The notes: generated by a model not told the origin, from the letters alone. A stretch of 64,000 nt of DNA from Bombilactobacillus mellis (GCF_000967245.1 NZ_KQ033878.1:1-64000); one strand, 5' to 3'; positions 36,541 to 44,732 are shown, numbered from the stretch's first letter. A program made the numbers and translations.

Positions 36541-36842
36541 CTTTTTACCAGTAATTCTACTAATAATTCTACTAAAATTATTCGTAAATACCAATTAACT
36601 ATTTCAATGAATCTTTCTATCAACGTATTTCACATCAAAAAAGCATCACTTAAGAATACATTGTCTAGTAAAAATACTGCTAAATAACTGAACAAATCCC
36701 TGAAAACCCTTTAGTTAAAGTTTAGTCAAGCCTTTAGTAAGTATTAAAGTTATAACGGCCTAATCCAGGAAGCGATGTAGCTACGGAGAAAAAAGGCAGA
36801 ACATGCAAACAGAAAATTTAATTAAGCAACATCATAAATGAC

Positions 36843-36968
36843 CACCAACGTGATGTTCTTGTATTCGATCCGCAGCTAGTTTGCCGGTTAATCAAAAAAA
36901 TTACCATCATTCTACGCTACATGGATTCCACATTTAAAGATGGTAAAGTAATTAAAGTTAAAATGTAA
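36843..36968 (+). pseudogene. C-terminal remnant of a serine recombinase
   Basis: The frame reads HQRDVLVFDPQLVCRLIKKI then ending TFKDGKVIKVKM before a stop. Large serine recombinases commonly end this way (a 'FDPQ.V..LI..' segment followed by a short 'F.G.EI.V' strand). Only the last about 40 codons remain. It probably marks the former integrase of the adjacent phage-like element. Confidence 0.45.
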
Positions 36969-36977
36969 ATAAGCAAT

Positions 36978-37390
36978 CTAATGGTTTTGACTAAAAGATT
37001 GCATTATCTCAGAATCTGTTCTCTCATCCTCTTTATTGTTTGAAAAGTAAAAGCTAATACTATTATCGTCTTTGTATTTTTCAAAAAGAGATGATCTTAA
37101 CAGATGTGCTTTATTCCCATTAAATTCACTTCTTTTTGAACTTTTTGCGTTTCTTTTCACTGCAAAACAGTATATCTTATTAGGATCTTCCGAGTTACTT
37201 TTGCTTAATGATGCTACCTTTGCTTTCTTTTTATGATTTAAGTACTTTAGCTGGAATAAAATCATTCAACTTATCAGCAAATTGAGCTAGAATATCACCT
37301 AAGTTTTCAGAATGTTTTATTTCAAAATATGTACGTAGTGTTTTAGCATCAATTAATAATCCATTAACATGTACTTCCACTTTCAGTTAA
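36978..37390 (-). pseudogene. Decayed minus-strand gene fragment
   Basis: Two overlapping frames look protein-like: one ends in GDILAQFADKLNDFIPAKVLKS, and the other encodes 95 polar, lysine-rich residues (36978-37265). The upstream part is broken by stops. It could be a frameshifted gene, possibly a DUF3800-like protein, but that identification is weak. Confidence 0.25.
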
Positions 37391-37643
37391 TGGTCCAAAT
37401 CATTACGTTAAAAGAAAGTTAATTGAACAAGTGCATATTTATTTTTTTTTCAACTTTTCCTTAAATAGTTGAACTAAGACAATATATTTAATTTTCTTAT
37501 ACAGAAACATAAAGCTAGATCTAATCATTAAGTTGCATATCACGTTTTAATAATCTTAAATTTTGTAACATTTTATATCTCCTTAAAAACATAGAAAATA
37601 AATTATTTAACAATATTCAGAAATTCGTTTGGGTACTATTTTT
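37391..37643. other. Intergenic region
   Basis: AT-rich end of the phage-like remnant; no gene seen. Confidence 0.3.
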
Positions 37644-38228
37644 CTATACTCTAAAACGTTGAAAATGTAATTTTGTTAAATATTTTTTTCTGCGCTTTTC
37701 AGACGAATTGGAGATTAATCCAAAGTTCTGCCATTTAACATTACGAAACCCTAATTGGCGCAAAGTTTTGTTGATGAAAATTTTCTTGATAGCATTACCT
37801 AAAACAAAACGAATATACCAAGTTGGCGAAGTGGAAGTGGTTAGCACATAGCAATGCTGAACATTAGTCAGCTCACCTTTCACTCCTGTTTTAGTAACAG
37901 TATGTGATAAATCTTCCCCTTCTTTCATCACCTTGTCAATAAAGCCTTTTAACATCCCGGGAATATCATTCCACCAAAAAGGTGTAATAAAAATCACGGT
38001 CTTTGCCCGTTGACATAGTTTTAGGTATTTAGTAACCAGTGGATCAGTAGTTTGCCCCTGATGATAAAGTTTTAATTCTTCTTTTGAGTATACTGGATTA
38101 AATTGTTCTGCATACAAATCAATTACTTGGTACTCCTGATGAGCAGCACTTAAATTTTCTTTAATTACTTCTAATTCCGCATGATTAAAACTTTGATCAT
38201 ACGGATGGCAATAAATTAGCAAAATCAT
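37644..38228 (-). CDS. NAD(P)H-dependent oxidoreductase (flavodoxin-like, MdaB/KefF type)
   Basis: FMN-dependent quinone or drug reductase of 194 residues. The flavodoxin-like fold is shown by the start MILLIYCHPYDQSFNHA, FITPFWWNDIPGMLKGFIDKV near 80-100 (the FMN/quinone site motif) and the later VLTTSTSPTWYIR. It overlaps the TetR regulator gene by 4 nt, so the two form an operon. The likely role is detoxification of quinones or electrophiles (family knowledge); the inducer is unknown. Confidence 0.9.
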   Translation of the reverse strand: MILLIYCHPYDQSFNHAELEVIKENLSAAHQEYQVIDLYAEQFNPVYSKEELKLYHQGQTTDPLVTKYLKLCQRAKTVIFITPFWWNDIPGMLKGFIDKVMKEGEDLSHTVTKTGVKGELTNVQHCYVLTTSTSPTWYIRFVLGNAIKKIFINKTLRQLGFRNVKWQNFGLISNSSEKRRKKYLTKLHFQRFRV

Positions 38229-38764
38229 TTTTTGCTACCTCCAATCATTTCGTCTAAGGTTAGTTCAACCAAACTAGGATCATAATCTGCAACTTCCTTT
38301 AGTATCAGTAATGAGTATCCTTGAATAAAGGACCAAATCTGCGTAAAAAATTGCTGATCGGTAATACCACCCTGGTTGACTTGATGTACTAAGCCCATTA
38401 CCAGATCATAAAATTCAAAGTCATGATTCATATTTTGATAAAAATCATCTAAGCTCGGATTAAAAAACAGAAAGTTAACCAGCTTCGGCTGTTTTTGGAT
38501 TAAGCCACAGAAACTCTCAGCAAGCGAAAGTAGATTATTTTTAGGTGAAGCTTTAGAGTCAATGGTTAATTCTTCAGAAATTTGGCGGGATAACACTATG
38601 GACACCTGATAAAACAATGCATTTTTATTTTGAAAGTACTTATAAATGGCTCCCGTGGTCATCCCTATTTTTGCTGCCAATTTTCGCATTGATAATTTTT
38701 TGTAATCATCTTTTTGGATCCAGTCTAACGTTGCTTGAATTATTTTGTCCTGGGTATTGTCCAT
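38225..38764 (-). CDS. TetR-family transcriptional regulator
   Basis: Dimeric repressor of 179 residues. The N-terminal HTH is typical: IIQATLDWIQKDDYKKLSMRKLAAKIGMTTGAIYKYFQNKNAL; the rest is a helical ligand-binding domain. It is the first gene of the operon with the flavin reductase. Two identical 13-bp palindromes lie upstream, one inside the promoter spacer, so it most likely represses its own operon. GAGGAG precedes the ATG. Confidence 0.93.
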   Translation of the reverse strand: MDNTQDKIIQATLDWIQKDDYKKLSMRKLAAKIGMTTGAIYKYFQNKNALFYQVSIVLSRQISEELTIDSKASPKNNLLSLAESFCGLIQKQPKLVNFLFFNPSLDDFYQNMNHDFEFYDLVMGLVHQVNQGGITDQQFFTQIWSFIQGYSLLILKEVADYDPSLVELTLDEMIGGSKK

Positions 38765-38781
38765 TTTAAAAAGCTCCTCAC

Positions 38782-38821
38782 ATAACAGTGTTATCTACAG
38801 CTCATAATATAACAGTGTTAT
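38782..38821. promoter_or_regulatory. Twin TetR operators
   Basis: Two perfect copies of ATAACAGTGTTAT (38782-38794 and 38809-38821), 27 bp apart, an inverted repeat typical of TetR sites. Confidence 0.85.
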
Positions 38822-38833
38822 CTAAAACGTCAA
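38806..38833 (-). promoter_or_regulatory. Promoter of the TetR/oxidoreductase operon
   Basis: -35 TTGACG (38828-38833) and -10 TATATT (38806-38811) on the minus strand, spacer 16 nt containing most of one operator. Confidence 0.75.
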
Positions 38834-38998
38834 GTTAAAATAAACATTATAATATTATATTTTAGAAATCAAAGTACCGTTCATTTGGAAATCTGGACGT
38901 CAATTAACACTGATCAGTACCCTTTCTCTCCGAGACATCCTGCTTTCTAAATTTAACTTCAGTAGAGAACATGATAGTTATTCAATTTTAGCTAATAA
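38834..38998. other. Intergenic region
   Basis: Nothing recognisable. Confidence 0.3.
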
Positions 38999-39175
38999 TT
39001 GTTGGTGATGGTAATTTTTATAAAGCCATCTTAGAATGTTGTGATGGTCAGAATTATGCAGTAGCGTCTGTTACACTTGGAAGTTCAGAATCTAAAATGA
39101 CAATAATTATTAGCAGAAGCAATTAGAAGAAAAAAATAGCAAGAAAAGCTCAGCGTTCCACAGAAAGGTAATTAA
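38999..39175 (+). pseudogene. Short decayed coding fragment
   Basis: The plus strand reads IVGDGNFYKAILECCDGQNY then AVASVTLGSSESKM, and after an in-frame stop KKKIARKAQRSTER. The composition is protein-like, but there is no start with a ribosome binding site. Family not identified. A weak hairpin with T-run lies at 39225-39254. Confidence 0.25.
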
Positions 39176-39537
39176 GTAAAGAGTGCCGCTATCAGAAATG
39201 ATTAAGTCAGCAACACAACAAAAGCATGGTCGTCAATAAAACAACCATGTTTTTGTTATCTAAATCTAGGTTAAGTATTCTATTCTTTTAAACAAAGTCT
39301 GCCTAGTAAGCCAACTCTCCAAAAGGAGCACTGGTCTATGGCTCAACAAGTCGCACTCCCAAATAATAGTGATTAACTCTAATTTACTAATCGATCAATA
39401 ATTTTTAAAAATCAATCTGTAGTTAATTAGAAACGCTTATGTTTGATAGTCGGTGATTTTTCTGATTAAACACTGCTTTCATTAACTGGAATACCAAACA
39501 ACTAACAGTCCTAGCCCTTGAAATAAAGGCAGACAGT
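39176..39537. other. Intergenic region
   Basis: Contains the weak terminator-like hairpin CATGGT/ACCATG (39225-39249) followed by TTTTT; otherwise nothing recognisable. Confidence 0.35.
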
Positions 39538-40440
39538 TTAATTTATCATGACCGTACTGTCATCACAATTTACATATAATAAATTAGCCCCCTGTAAATT
39601 ATGGTCATGATAACCGTCATAATGTTTTCCCTTATAATAAACCTCAGTATCTTCATTAATCGTATAATTTAAAGGTTCACTTACATTTTGTAAATCAAGT
39701 TTTACCTCATCACCGGTAACTCTATTGTTTCCTATAAGAGATGTATTATTCATTTTTATTCTAATTTCCTCAGCTTCTAAGTCTAAATTACTAAATTGCG
39801 AGTTCCTTACTAAAAACTTGCCATCATCTGCTGCCAGATATAAATTTTTCAGTTGTGAATTGCTAATGTTTACAACGCTATCATCACTATTAATATGGGC
39901 ATGCTCTGCGACCTTAACTTTAGTAAGATTTATATTTTGATCATCATTGTCAATCTTTAAAGATTTTAAATTCAAATTTTGTAGATTTATTTTACCATCA
40001 CCATTAGTGATTTTGATATTTTTTAAAGTATTGGCATCTGGAACTGTAATAAATAAATCTCCCATTCGCTTCGTTTTTGAATAACCATTATGAATAATAT
40101 TAATGATGGAAGCTGGTTCGCTGCTATCAGATTGTTTTACTTCTAGCTGCTGATTTGTTACTTTTAATTTAGCCTTTTGATTGGACTGAAAACGAACCTG
40201 ATATTTCCCGCCCACTTTAATATAGATGTTAGCGGTTTCAGCATTAATCAGAATATCTTGAAAGGGTGCCGCTGTTCGTAAGGTTTTTACAGGTCGTGAT
40301 TTTGGATTTCCCCAAACTACAAAGGGTCCCTCATTACTATTACTGCCTACAGAACGAAAACCATTATTAATAAGACCAATCATTGCAATAATAATGGCTA
40401 TAACAAATGCTATCGTTAATCCTAAGTAATATTTTTTCAT
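39538..40440 (-). CDS. DUF4097-family beta-helix membrane-anchored protein
   Basis: Protein of 300 residues with one N-terminal transmembrane or signal segment (about 5-27, TIAFVIAIIIAMIGLI) and an extracellular right-handed beta-repeat region. It has rows of N-rich strands such as LKIDNDDQNINLTKVKV and NSDDSVVNISNSQLKN, the DUF4097 pattern. It is the third gene of a PadR-DUF1700-DUF4097 operon, beginning 1 nt after the DUF1700 stop. Such operons are thought to respond to envelope stress. The function of the beta protein is not known. Confidence 0.88.
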   Translation of the reverse strand: MKKYYLGLTIAFVIAIIIAMIGLINNGFRSVGSNSNEGPFVVWGNPKSRPVKTLRTAAPFQDILINAETANIYIKVGGKYQVRFQSNQKAKLKVTNQQLEVKQSDSSEPASIINIIHNGYSKTKRMGDLFITVPDANTLKNIKITNGDGKINLQNLNLKSLKIDNDDQNINLTKVKVAEHAHINSDDSVVNISNSQLKNLYLAADDGKFLVRNSQFSNLDLEAEEIRIKMNNTSLIGNNRVTGDEVKLDLQNVSEPLNYTINEDTEVYYKGKHYDGYHDHNLQGANLLYVNCDDSTVMIN

Positions 40441-40441
40441 T

Positions 40442-41077
40442 TTATCTATCCTTCACTTTGTAAAAATTTTCTGTAAAGACGTGCCGGCCAATTTTTTTTG
40501 AAAATTTAGTCATTAGAGAAATCAGAAATCTAATAACGGAAAAAATCAGTGGAACTAAAATTAATATAAGAATCACAAAGGCCAGAGATGAGCCAAAATA
40601 AAAACATCCTACCGCCCAATTGCTGCCAAAAATTAATGGAAAAGCTTTATACATTATTAAAATAGCTGCACTAAAAAAAGCTAATACCACACCGATTATC
40701 ACAGCAAGAAAGATACCTAAAACCAACATAAAAGCAAAAATAATTATAAGTAACGGTACTCCTAAAGGAACGCTGGCCAACCCTAGAATAATCCATTTAA
40801 TTGACTGCAAATCAGTGCTTAATTTGGTAGATTTTTTTTTGCCATTATTTACATCAGTGTCTACTTCATAATTACCATTGATAGAATAGTTGGCTAAAAT
40901 TTTTCGTGCTAATTGCTTAGGCTCACCAAACTGATTAATTAGATCTGGGCGACTTTTTACTTGAGAATCAAGTAAAATTTCCTGATAAAAATTAAGCACA
41001 TTTTCTTTTTCTTTCTTATCCATACCCGTTAAATAAAATTTAAGCTCTCGCAAATATTCGTTAACTACCGAAGTCAT
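40442..41077 (-). CDS. DUF1700 (HAAS-domain) membrane protein
   Basis: Protein of 211 residues. The N-terminal 70 residues form the helical HAAS/DUF1700 domain (VNEYLRELKFYLTGMDKKE, then DLINQFGEPKQLARKILANY). Three or four hydrophobic segments follow from about 92 to 195. The ATG at 41077 shares one base with the PadR stop and is preceded by AAGGAGG; a TTG one codon upstream is disfavoured. HAAS proteins pair with PadR regulators and probably sense or transduce an envelope signal. Confidence 0.9.
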   Translation of the reverse strand: MTSVVNEYLRELKFYLTGMDKKEKENVLNFYQEILLDSQVKSRPDLINQFGEPKQLARKILANYSINGNYEVDTDVNNGKKKSTKLSTDLQSIKWIILGLASVPLGVPLLIIIFAFMLVLGIFLAVIIGVVLAFFSAAILIMYKAFPLIFGSNWAVGCFYFGSSLAFVILILILVPLIFSVIRFLISLMTKFSKKIGRHVFTENFYKVKDR

Positions 41078-41388
41078 CAATATCCTCCTTCAAACAAATT
41101 ATTCATTTTCTGGGTAAAATCCTGCCAATCTTGTTGAATTTTTTTTAAATAAGCCTCCCCCGATTTCGTAATATGATAATAACGTCGATTGCGCCCTGAA
41201 TATGGTTGATCATAAGTACTTAAAAAGCCTTGTTGTTGCAGTTCTCGCAGAATTGAATAGACAGTTGATTCTGATGCTCCAAAAAGAGTTTTCAATTGTT
41301 TAGTTAACTTATAAGCATATAAGTCTTGGTTCAATAACAGCGCCAATAAAGCACCAGTAAGGTATTTATAAGAATCATGTTTACTCAA
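41077..41388 (-). CDS. PadR-family transcriptional regulator
   Basis: Winged-helix regulator of 103 residues: LTGALLALLLNQDLYAYKLTKQL, SESTVYSILRELQQQGFLS and the wing GRNRRYYHITKSGEAYL are diagnostic. The start is TTG with a modest ribosome binding site. It heads the DUF1700/DUF4097 operon. A perfect 11-bp inverted repeat at 41428-41454 overlaps its promoter region and is the likely autoregulatory site. Confidence 0.93.
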   Translation of the reverse strand: MSKHDSYKYLTGALLALLLNQDLYAYKLTKQLKTLFGASESTVYSILRELQQQGFLSTYDQPYSGRNRRYYHITKSGEAYLKKIQQDWQDFTQKMNNLFEGGY

Positions 41389-41427
41389 GCCTGTTCATCT
41401 CTTTTTTTATAATATATCTTTATTTTT

Positions 41428-41454
41428 ACTATATTATATAATGTATAATATAGT
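41428..41454. promoter_or_regulatory. Palindromic operator of the PadR operon
   Basis: Arms ACTATATTATA and TATAATATAGT with spacer TAATG, 40 nt upstream of the padR start. The TATAAT-like sequences inside would be occluded by the bound repressor. Confidence 0.7.
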
Positions 41455-41478
41455 AATAACATAGACTGCTAATTAAAA

Positions 41479-41507
41479 CAACCCCATTACTTATAGTAAT
41501 GAGGTTA
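41479..41507. terminator. Terminator-like hairpin
   Basis: Arms AACCCCATTAC and GTAATGAGGTT with one mismatch. The gene it serves is unclear. Confidence 0.45.
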
Positions 41508-41885
41508 TTCTTGATTTTTTTAATTTAAACTGACTGTCAATTTCAATTTTAAAAGCAGTAATTCCGATAAATATTAGCAAACTAAGAATTATATTTTTCA
41601 AAAATAACAAGTAAATCATCATTAAATATTATTCTGATTTTTTATTCAAATTTGGTATCTTCGTTCATTTTATTGTAAATACCAACCTGAACTTGAATTT
41701 GTAGTTTCATTCCATTAGAACTAATCAATAGATTCTCTAGAGATAATTCAATAAATTCAGCAATTGCCATAGAAACATGATAAGTTGTTCTTACAAAAAC
41801 TAGAACAACATCTTGTTCACCTAGTAAAACCGCTATCTTCTTTAAAACATTTTATGACGGTTATTGGCATTATGATTGCAAATGA
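41508..41885. other. Intergenic region
   Basis: AT-rich, probably decayed DNA; no supported gene. Confidence 0.3.
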
Positions 41886-41914
41886 TTGCCATTATATTGC
41901 CAAAATGCTAAAAT
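41886..41914 (+). promoter_or_regulatory. Promoter and operator region of the second RelBE-type locus
   Basis: -35 TTGCCA (41886-41891) and -10 TAAAAT (41909-41914), spacer 17 nt. TTGGCA at 41864 and TGCCAA at 41898-41903 form an inverted pair around repeated ATTGC elements, as expected for an antitoxin-bound operator. Confidence 0.65.
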
Positions 41915-41939
41915 AATTCTAAAAAAGAGAGTGATTATT

Positions 41940-42254
41940 ATGGCAGTCGCAAAGAAGAAAACAGCAAGTGTCTTCACCAGAGTTTCACCTGAACTAAAAG
42001 AACAAGCTGAGGCGGTATTAGACCAATTACAAATTCCAATGACAACTGCACTCAATATGTTCCTACAACAGGTAGTCAACCAACAAAAAATTCCGTTTGA
42101 GATCACTAATAAACGTGCACCTACTGACTATTCAACCCTTACCAAAGAACAATTTAATAATGAAATTAAAAAGGGCTTCGCTGATTTTGATGATGGCAAT
42201 ACTTTTACTCCTGAACAGGTTCAAGCAGAGCTCTTAAAACATCGGCGAGGTTAG
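41940..42254 (+). CDS. RelB/DinJ-type antitoxin
   Basis: Antitoxin of 104 residues. The N-terminal SVFTRVSPELKEQAEAVLDQLQIPMTTALNMFLQQVV is the RelB/DinJ ribbon-helix-helix segment; the C-terminal half is acidic and likely binds the toxin. I start at ATG 41940, with AGAGAGTG in front, rather than at an upstream ATG lacking a site. The partner toxin frame follows 2 nt later but is interrupted at codon 4, so this antitoxin may no longer have a cognate target from this locus. Confidence 0.9.
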   Translation: MAVAKKKTASVFTRVSPELKEQAEAVLDQLQIPMTTALNMFLQQVVNQQKIPFEITNKRAPTDYSTLTKEQFNNEIKKGFADFDDGNTFTPEQVQAELLKHRRG

Positions 42255-42256
42255 AA

Positions 42257-42589
42257 ATGAAATATTGAAAAGTTATTTATTCTGGACAAGTAAAATTAGA
42301 TCTTTTAAATATTACTGACGATATTCGCTATAACTTGCTTGCCACGCAATCAGCAATTCGGATCACCGATAAAATTATGGATGAAATTATGAAATTAGAT
42401 TCCATGCCAGAGCGGTTCTCACTATATCAAGAAGAACCCTGGTATAGTTTAGGACTAAGGTTCTTTCCAGTAGAAAACTATACCGTTTTTTATTATCCTG
42501 AAAGTCAAACCGGTGTTGTTCAAATAATCAGAATAATGTACAGTGGACAAAATGAAAGTTCTCATTTGCCTACACAATTGAATAACTAG
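42257..42589 (+). pseudogene. RelE/ParE toxin with in-frame stop at codon 4
   Basis: The expected start ATG (42257) is followed by AAA TAT TGA; the frame then continues without another stop to 42589. The product after the stop, KVIYSGQVKLDLLNITDDI and later MPERFSLYQEEPW with FPVENYTVFYY, is a complete RelE/ParE toxin (about 107 residues). No usable internal start precedes the catalytic core, so active toxin is not expected without read-through. The rest of the frame looks well conserved, which points to recent inactivation. Confidence 0.85.
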
Positions 42590-42592
42590 TTA

Positions 42593-42623
42593 AGAGCATC
42601 GGCTTCTTTAGTCGATGCTTTTC
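42593..42623 (+). terminator. Terminator of the RelBE-type locus
   Basis: Arms AGCATCG and CGATGCT around an 11-nt loop, then TTTTCTT. Confidence 0.7.
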
Positions 42624-43046
42624 TTATATCCTGAAGGAGTTTATTCAACTATTTTTTTAACAAACTCCTTCATACCAATAAATCATCGCCTAAGAACACC
42701 TTTAATCCTAATTCAAATAAAGAAATCGATACATCTTAGCAAAATTAGAATTTTCAGTCCCCCAATCTGGTTAAAACCAGTATTTTGATTATCCTTTCAA
42801 AGAACATTTGGTTCCTACATGCAAAACAACTAAAAAATAAGTAAAATTCAATAGCACATAGGTTGCCGACTCTTCAACAATCAATGAGCATAAACCGATC
42901 CAAAAGCAGCATTAATTTATACCCCCAGAAAGTTTTACATAGAAACACAATAATAATCATGGCCATACCACCAAACAAAGCTTGCAAGTAACACTTAAAA
43001 AGCCCAGAACTTTTACAGTTAGCACAAAAGTCTTGGCTTTCATCGC
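42624..43046. other. Intergenic region
   Basis: No gene I can support; the 90-codon minus frame here overlaps the aldo-keto reductase end and its terminator. Confidence 0.35.
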
Positions 43047-43078
43047 AAAAAAATACGGAACTTGCTTTAGCAGTTCCG
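43047..43078 (-). terminator. Terminator of the cupin/aldo-keto reductase operon
   Basis: Arms CGGAACT and AGTTCCG with a 9-nt loop; on the minus strand followed by TATTTTTTT. Confidence 0.8.
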
Positions 43079-43096
43079 CATACAATAGTTAAGATT

Positions 43097-43960
43097 CTAT
43101 TTACCGCTAAAAACCGGAAAATCGCTGGCAGTACCATAGTTGTCAATCTGCGGCAGCTCGGTTAAAGTCTTTAAATCCTCAGGAGAAATTTGAAAGTCAA
43201 CCTGACTATTTTCGACAATATGTGCTGGATTTTCACTTTTTGGTAACGGTAAAGTGCCTAATTCTAAACAATACCGAATCGCCAATTGAGAAACCGATAC
43301 CTGATATTTAGCAGCTAATTGCTGAATCGCTTGATTTTGCAGAATCTGACCATGTGCTATCGGCGAATAGGCTTCTACTAGAAGATGCTCTTGTTCACAA
43401 TAATGCAGCAATTTTAGCGGAGTATTAGAAATATGCAATAAAATCTGATTGACCACCGGCTTGATGCGTCCATTCGTCAAAATATTATCCAAATCTTCTG
43501 GTTCAAAATTGGCCACTCCCAGTGCGCGGATTTTTCCAGCATCATAGGCGGTTTCTAAAGCTCGCCAAGCAGCCAAATTTCCGGCAAAATAGTGTTCCCC
43601 ATTCCGAAATTGAGCCCATGGCTGAGGCGAATGAATAAGCATCAGATCGACATAATCCAAATCCAGATCTTTTAACGATTGATCAATAGCCTGTAAGGCA
43701 GCATCGTAAGACTTAATTTCTGCAGCCAATTTAGTAGTCACAAAAATTTGTTCCCGCGGCACAGAAGTTTGGTTCAAAGCTTTGCCAATTCCTTTTTCAT
43801 TACCATAGGCTTGGGCAGTATCAATATGCCGATATCCAGCAGCCAAAGCTTTCTCCACAGCCGTTGCAACTCGGTCATTATCTATTAACCAAGTTCCAAA
43901 TCCTAATTTAGGAATTTGCACGCCATTTTCTAATTTATAGGTTTCCTGTAAAACTGTCAT
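43097..43960 (-). CDS. Aldo/keto reductase (2,5-diketogluconate reductase type)
   Basis: NADPH-dependent carbonyl reductase of 287 residues with an (alpha/beta)8 barrel. The family motif GYRHIDTAQAYGNEKGIG near 41-58 contains the catalytic Asp and Tyr, Lys lies in TTKLAAEI, and His in VDLMLIHSPQP; NADPH-binding elements near LPLPKSENPAHI are at the C-terminus. It lies 47 nt after a cupin gene on the same strand, with a divergent MerR gene upstream, and has its own terminator. Substrate not evident. Confidence 0.92.
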   Translation of the reverse strand: MTVLQETYKLENGVQIPKLGFGTWLIDNDRVATAVEKALAAGYRHIDTAQAYGNEKGIGKALNQTSVPREQIFVTTKLAAEIKSYDAALQAIDQSLKDLDLDYVDLMLIHSPQPWAQFRNGEHYFAGNLAAWRALETAYDAGKIRALGVANFEPEDLDNILTNGRIKPVVNQILLHISNTPLKLLHYCEQEHLLVEAYSPIAHGQILQNQAIQQLAAKYQVSVSQLAIRYCLELGTLPLPKSENPAHIVENSQVDFQISPEDLKTLTELPQIDNYGTASDFPVFSGK

Positions 43961-44007
43961 CTTCTTCTCCTTTCAAACTTTTCTCTAGAGCATATTTAAT
44001 TTTTATC

Positions 44008-44421
44008 TTAACTGGGTAATTGATTATATACTTCATCGGTTACAGGTTCTAACCATTCGGAATTCCCAGTTGTAATGGCCAAATGACTAAACCAGGAATC
44101 CTTAGTAGCACCATGCCAATGTTTGACGCCATCATGAGCAATTACAACATCTCCGGGTTGTAAAAGTTGTGCTGGTTTCCCGGCCTCTTGATACCAACCC
44201 TTGCCGCCGGTCACCAGCAGGATTTGACTGCCATTATGATGAATATGCCAATTATTACGGCAACCAGGTGCAAAAGTTACATTAGATACTGGAACGCTGA
44301 CGTCTTGGCTGGGAGTTACTAAAGGATTATTGTAACTTTGACCAATAAAGTATTGAGCATAAGCATCATTCTTAGGTCCGGTTGCAAAAACACCAGGTTG
44401 TTCGACCTTTTTGTCTGTCAT
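44008..44421 (-). CDS. Small cupin-domain protein
   Basis: Single-cupin protein of 137 residues. Cupin motif 1 is seen in FAPGCRNNWHIHHNGSQILLVTGGKG (two His and a Gln in the metal positions) and motif 2 in LQPGDVVIAHDGVKHWHGAT. Relatives include quercetinase-like and hydroxynitrile lyase-like cupins; the reaction cannot be told from sequence. It is cotranscribed with the aldo/keto reductase and controlled by the divergent MerR gene (inference). Confidence 0.88.
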   Translation of the reverse strand: MTDKKVEQPGVFATGPKNDAYAQYFIGQSYNNPLVTPSQDVSVPVSNVTFAPGCRNNWHIHHNGSQILLVTGGKGWYQEAGKPAQLLQPGDVVIAHDGVKHWHGATKDSWFSHLAITTGNSEWLEPVTDEVYNQLPS

Positions 44422-44628
44422 TGGATAGCCTCCTCAAGTATTACTAAAAAATTTTCCTATAATTTCCAATCGTCCCTCATATTGTTTAGTCTGATCTTCT
44501 AGGCGGCAGATTGTTATTTTCACAAGAAATAAAAACTTGCCAAACCGAACTTAGTACTGGCACAACGACCCCAAACTGATCATCAATACAGCTGTCAAAT
44601 ACGGTTTTTCTTTAGGACAAGGTCAAGT

Positions 44629-44656
44629 ATAATACTTAAAGTTAACTTTAAGTCAA
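44629..44656 (-). promoter_or_regulatory. Promoter of the cupin/aldo-keto reductase operon
   Basis: Minus-strand -35 TTGACT (44651-44656) and -10 TATTAT (44629-44634), with a palindrome filling the 16-nt spacer. Confidence 0.65.
44634..44653. promoter_or_regulatory. MerR operator in the divergent promoter
   Basis: A perfect 20-bp palindrome made of ACTTAAAGTT and its complement, centred in the promoter of the cupin operon, as MerR activators require. Confidence 0.8.
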
Positions 44657-44670
44657 CCAAAAAATAAAAT

Positions 44671-44698
44671 TTGTCAAAAAAAGAACTTTCGTTATAAT
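44671..44698 (+). promoter_or_regulatory. Promoter of the merR-type gene
   Basis: -35 TTGTCA (44671-44676) and perfect -10 TATAAT (44693-44698), spacer 16 nt. Confidence 0.75.
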
Positions 44699-44704
44699 TG
44701 ATTC

Positions 44705-44718
44705 TAAAGTTAACTTTA
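44705..44718. promoter_or_regulatory. Second MerR operator, autoregulatory
   Basis: The 14-bp palindrome TAAAGTTAACTTTA repeats the core of the operator at 44634. It lies at the transcription start of the merR gene, where binding would repress. Confidence 0.7.
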
Positions 44719-44732
44719 ATAGGAGGCTCAAA

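Noticed and set aside
42874-43146. 90-codon minus-strand frame with hydrophobic segments
   Set aside because: Overlaps the end of the aldo-keto reductase gene and its terminator; not a real gene.
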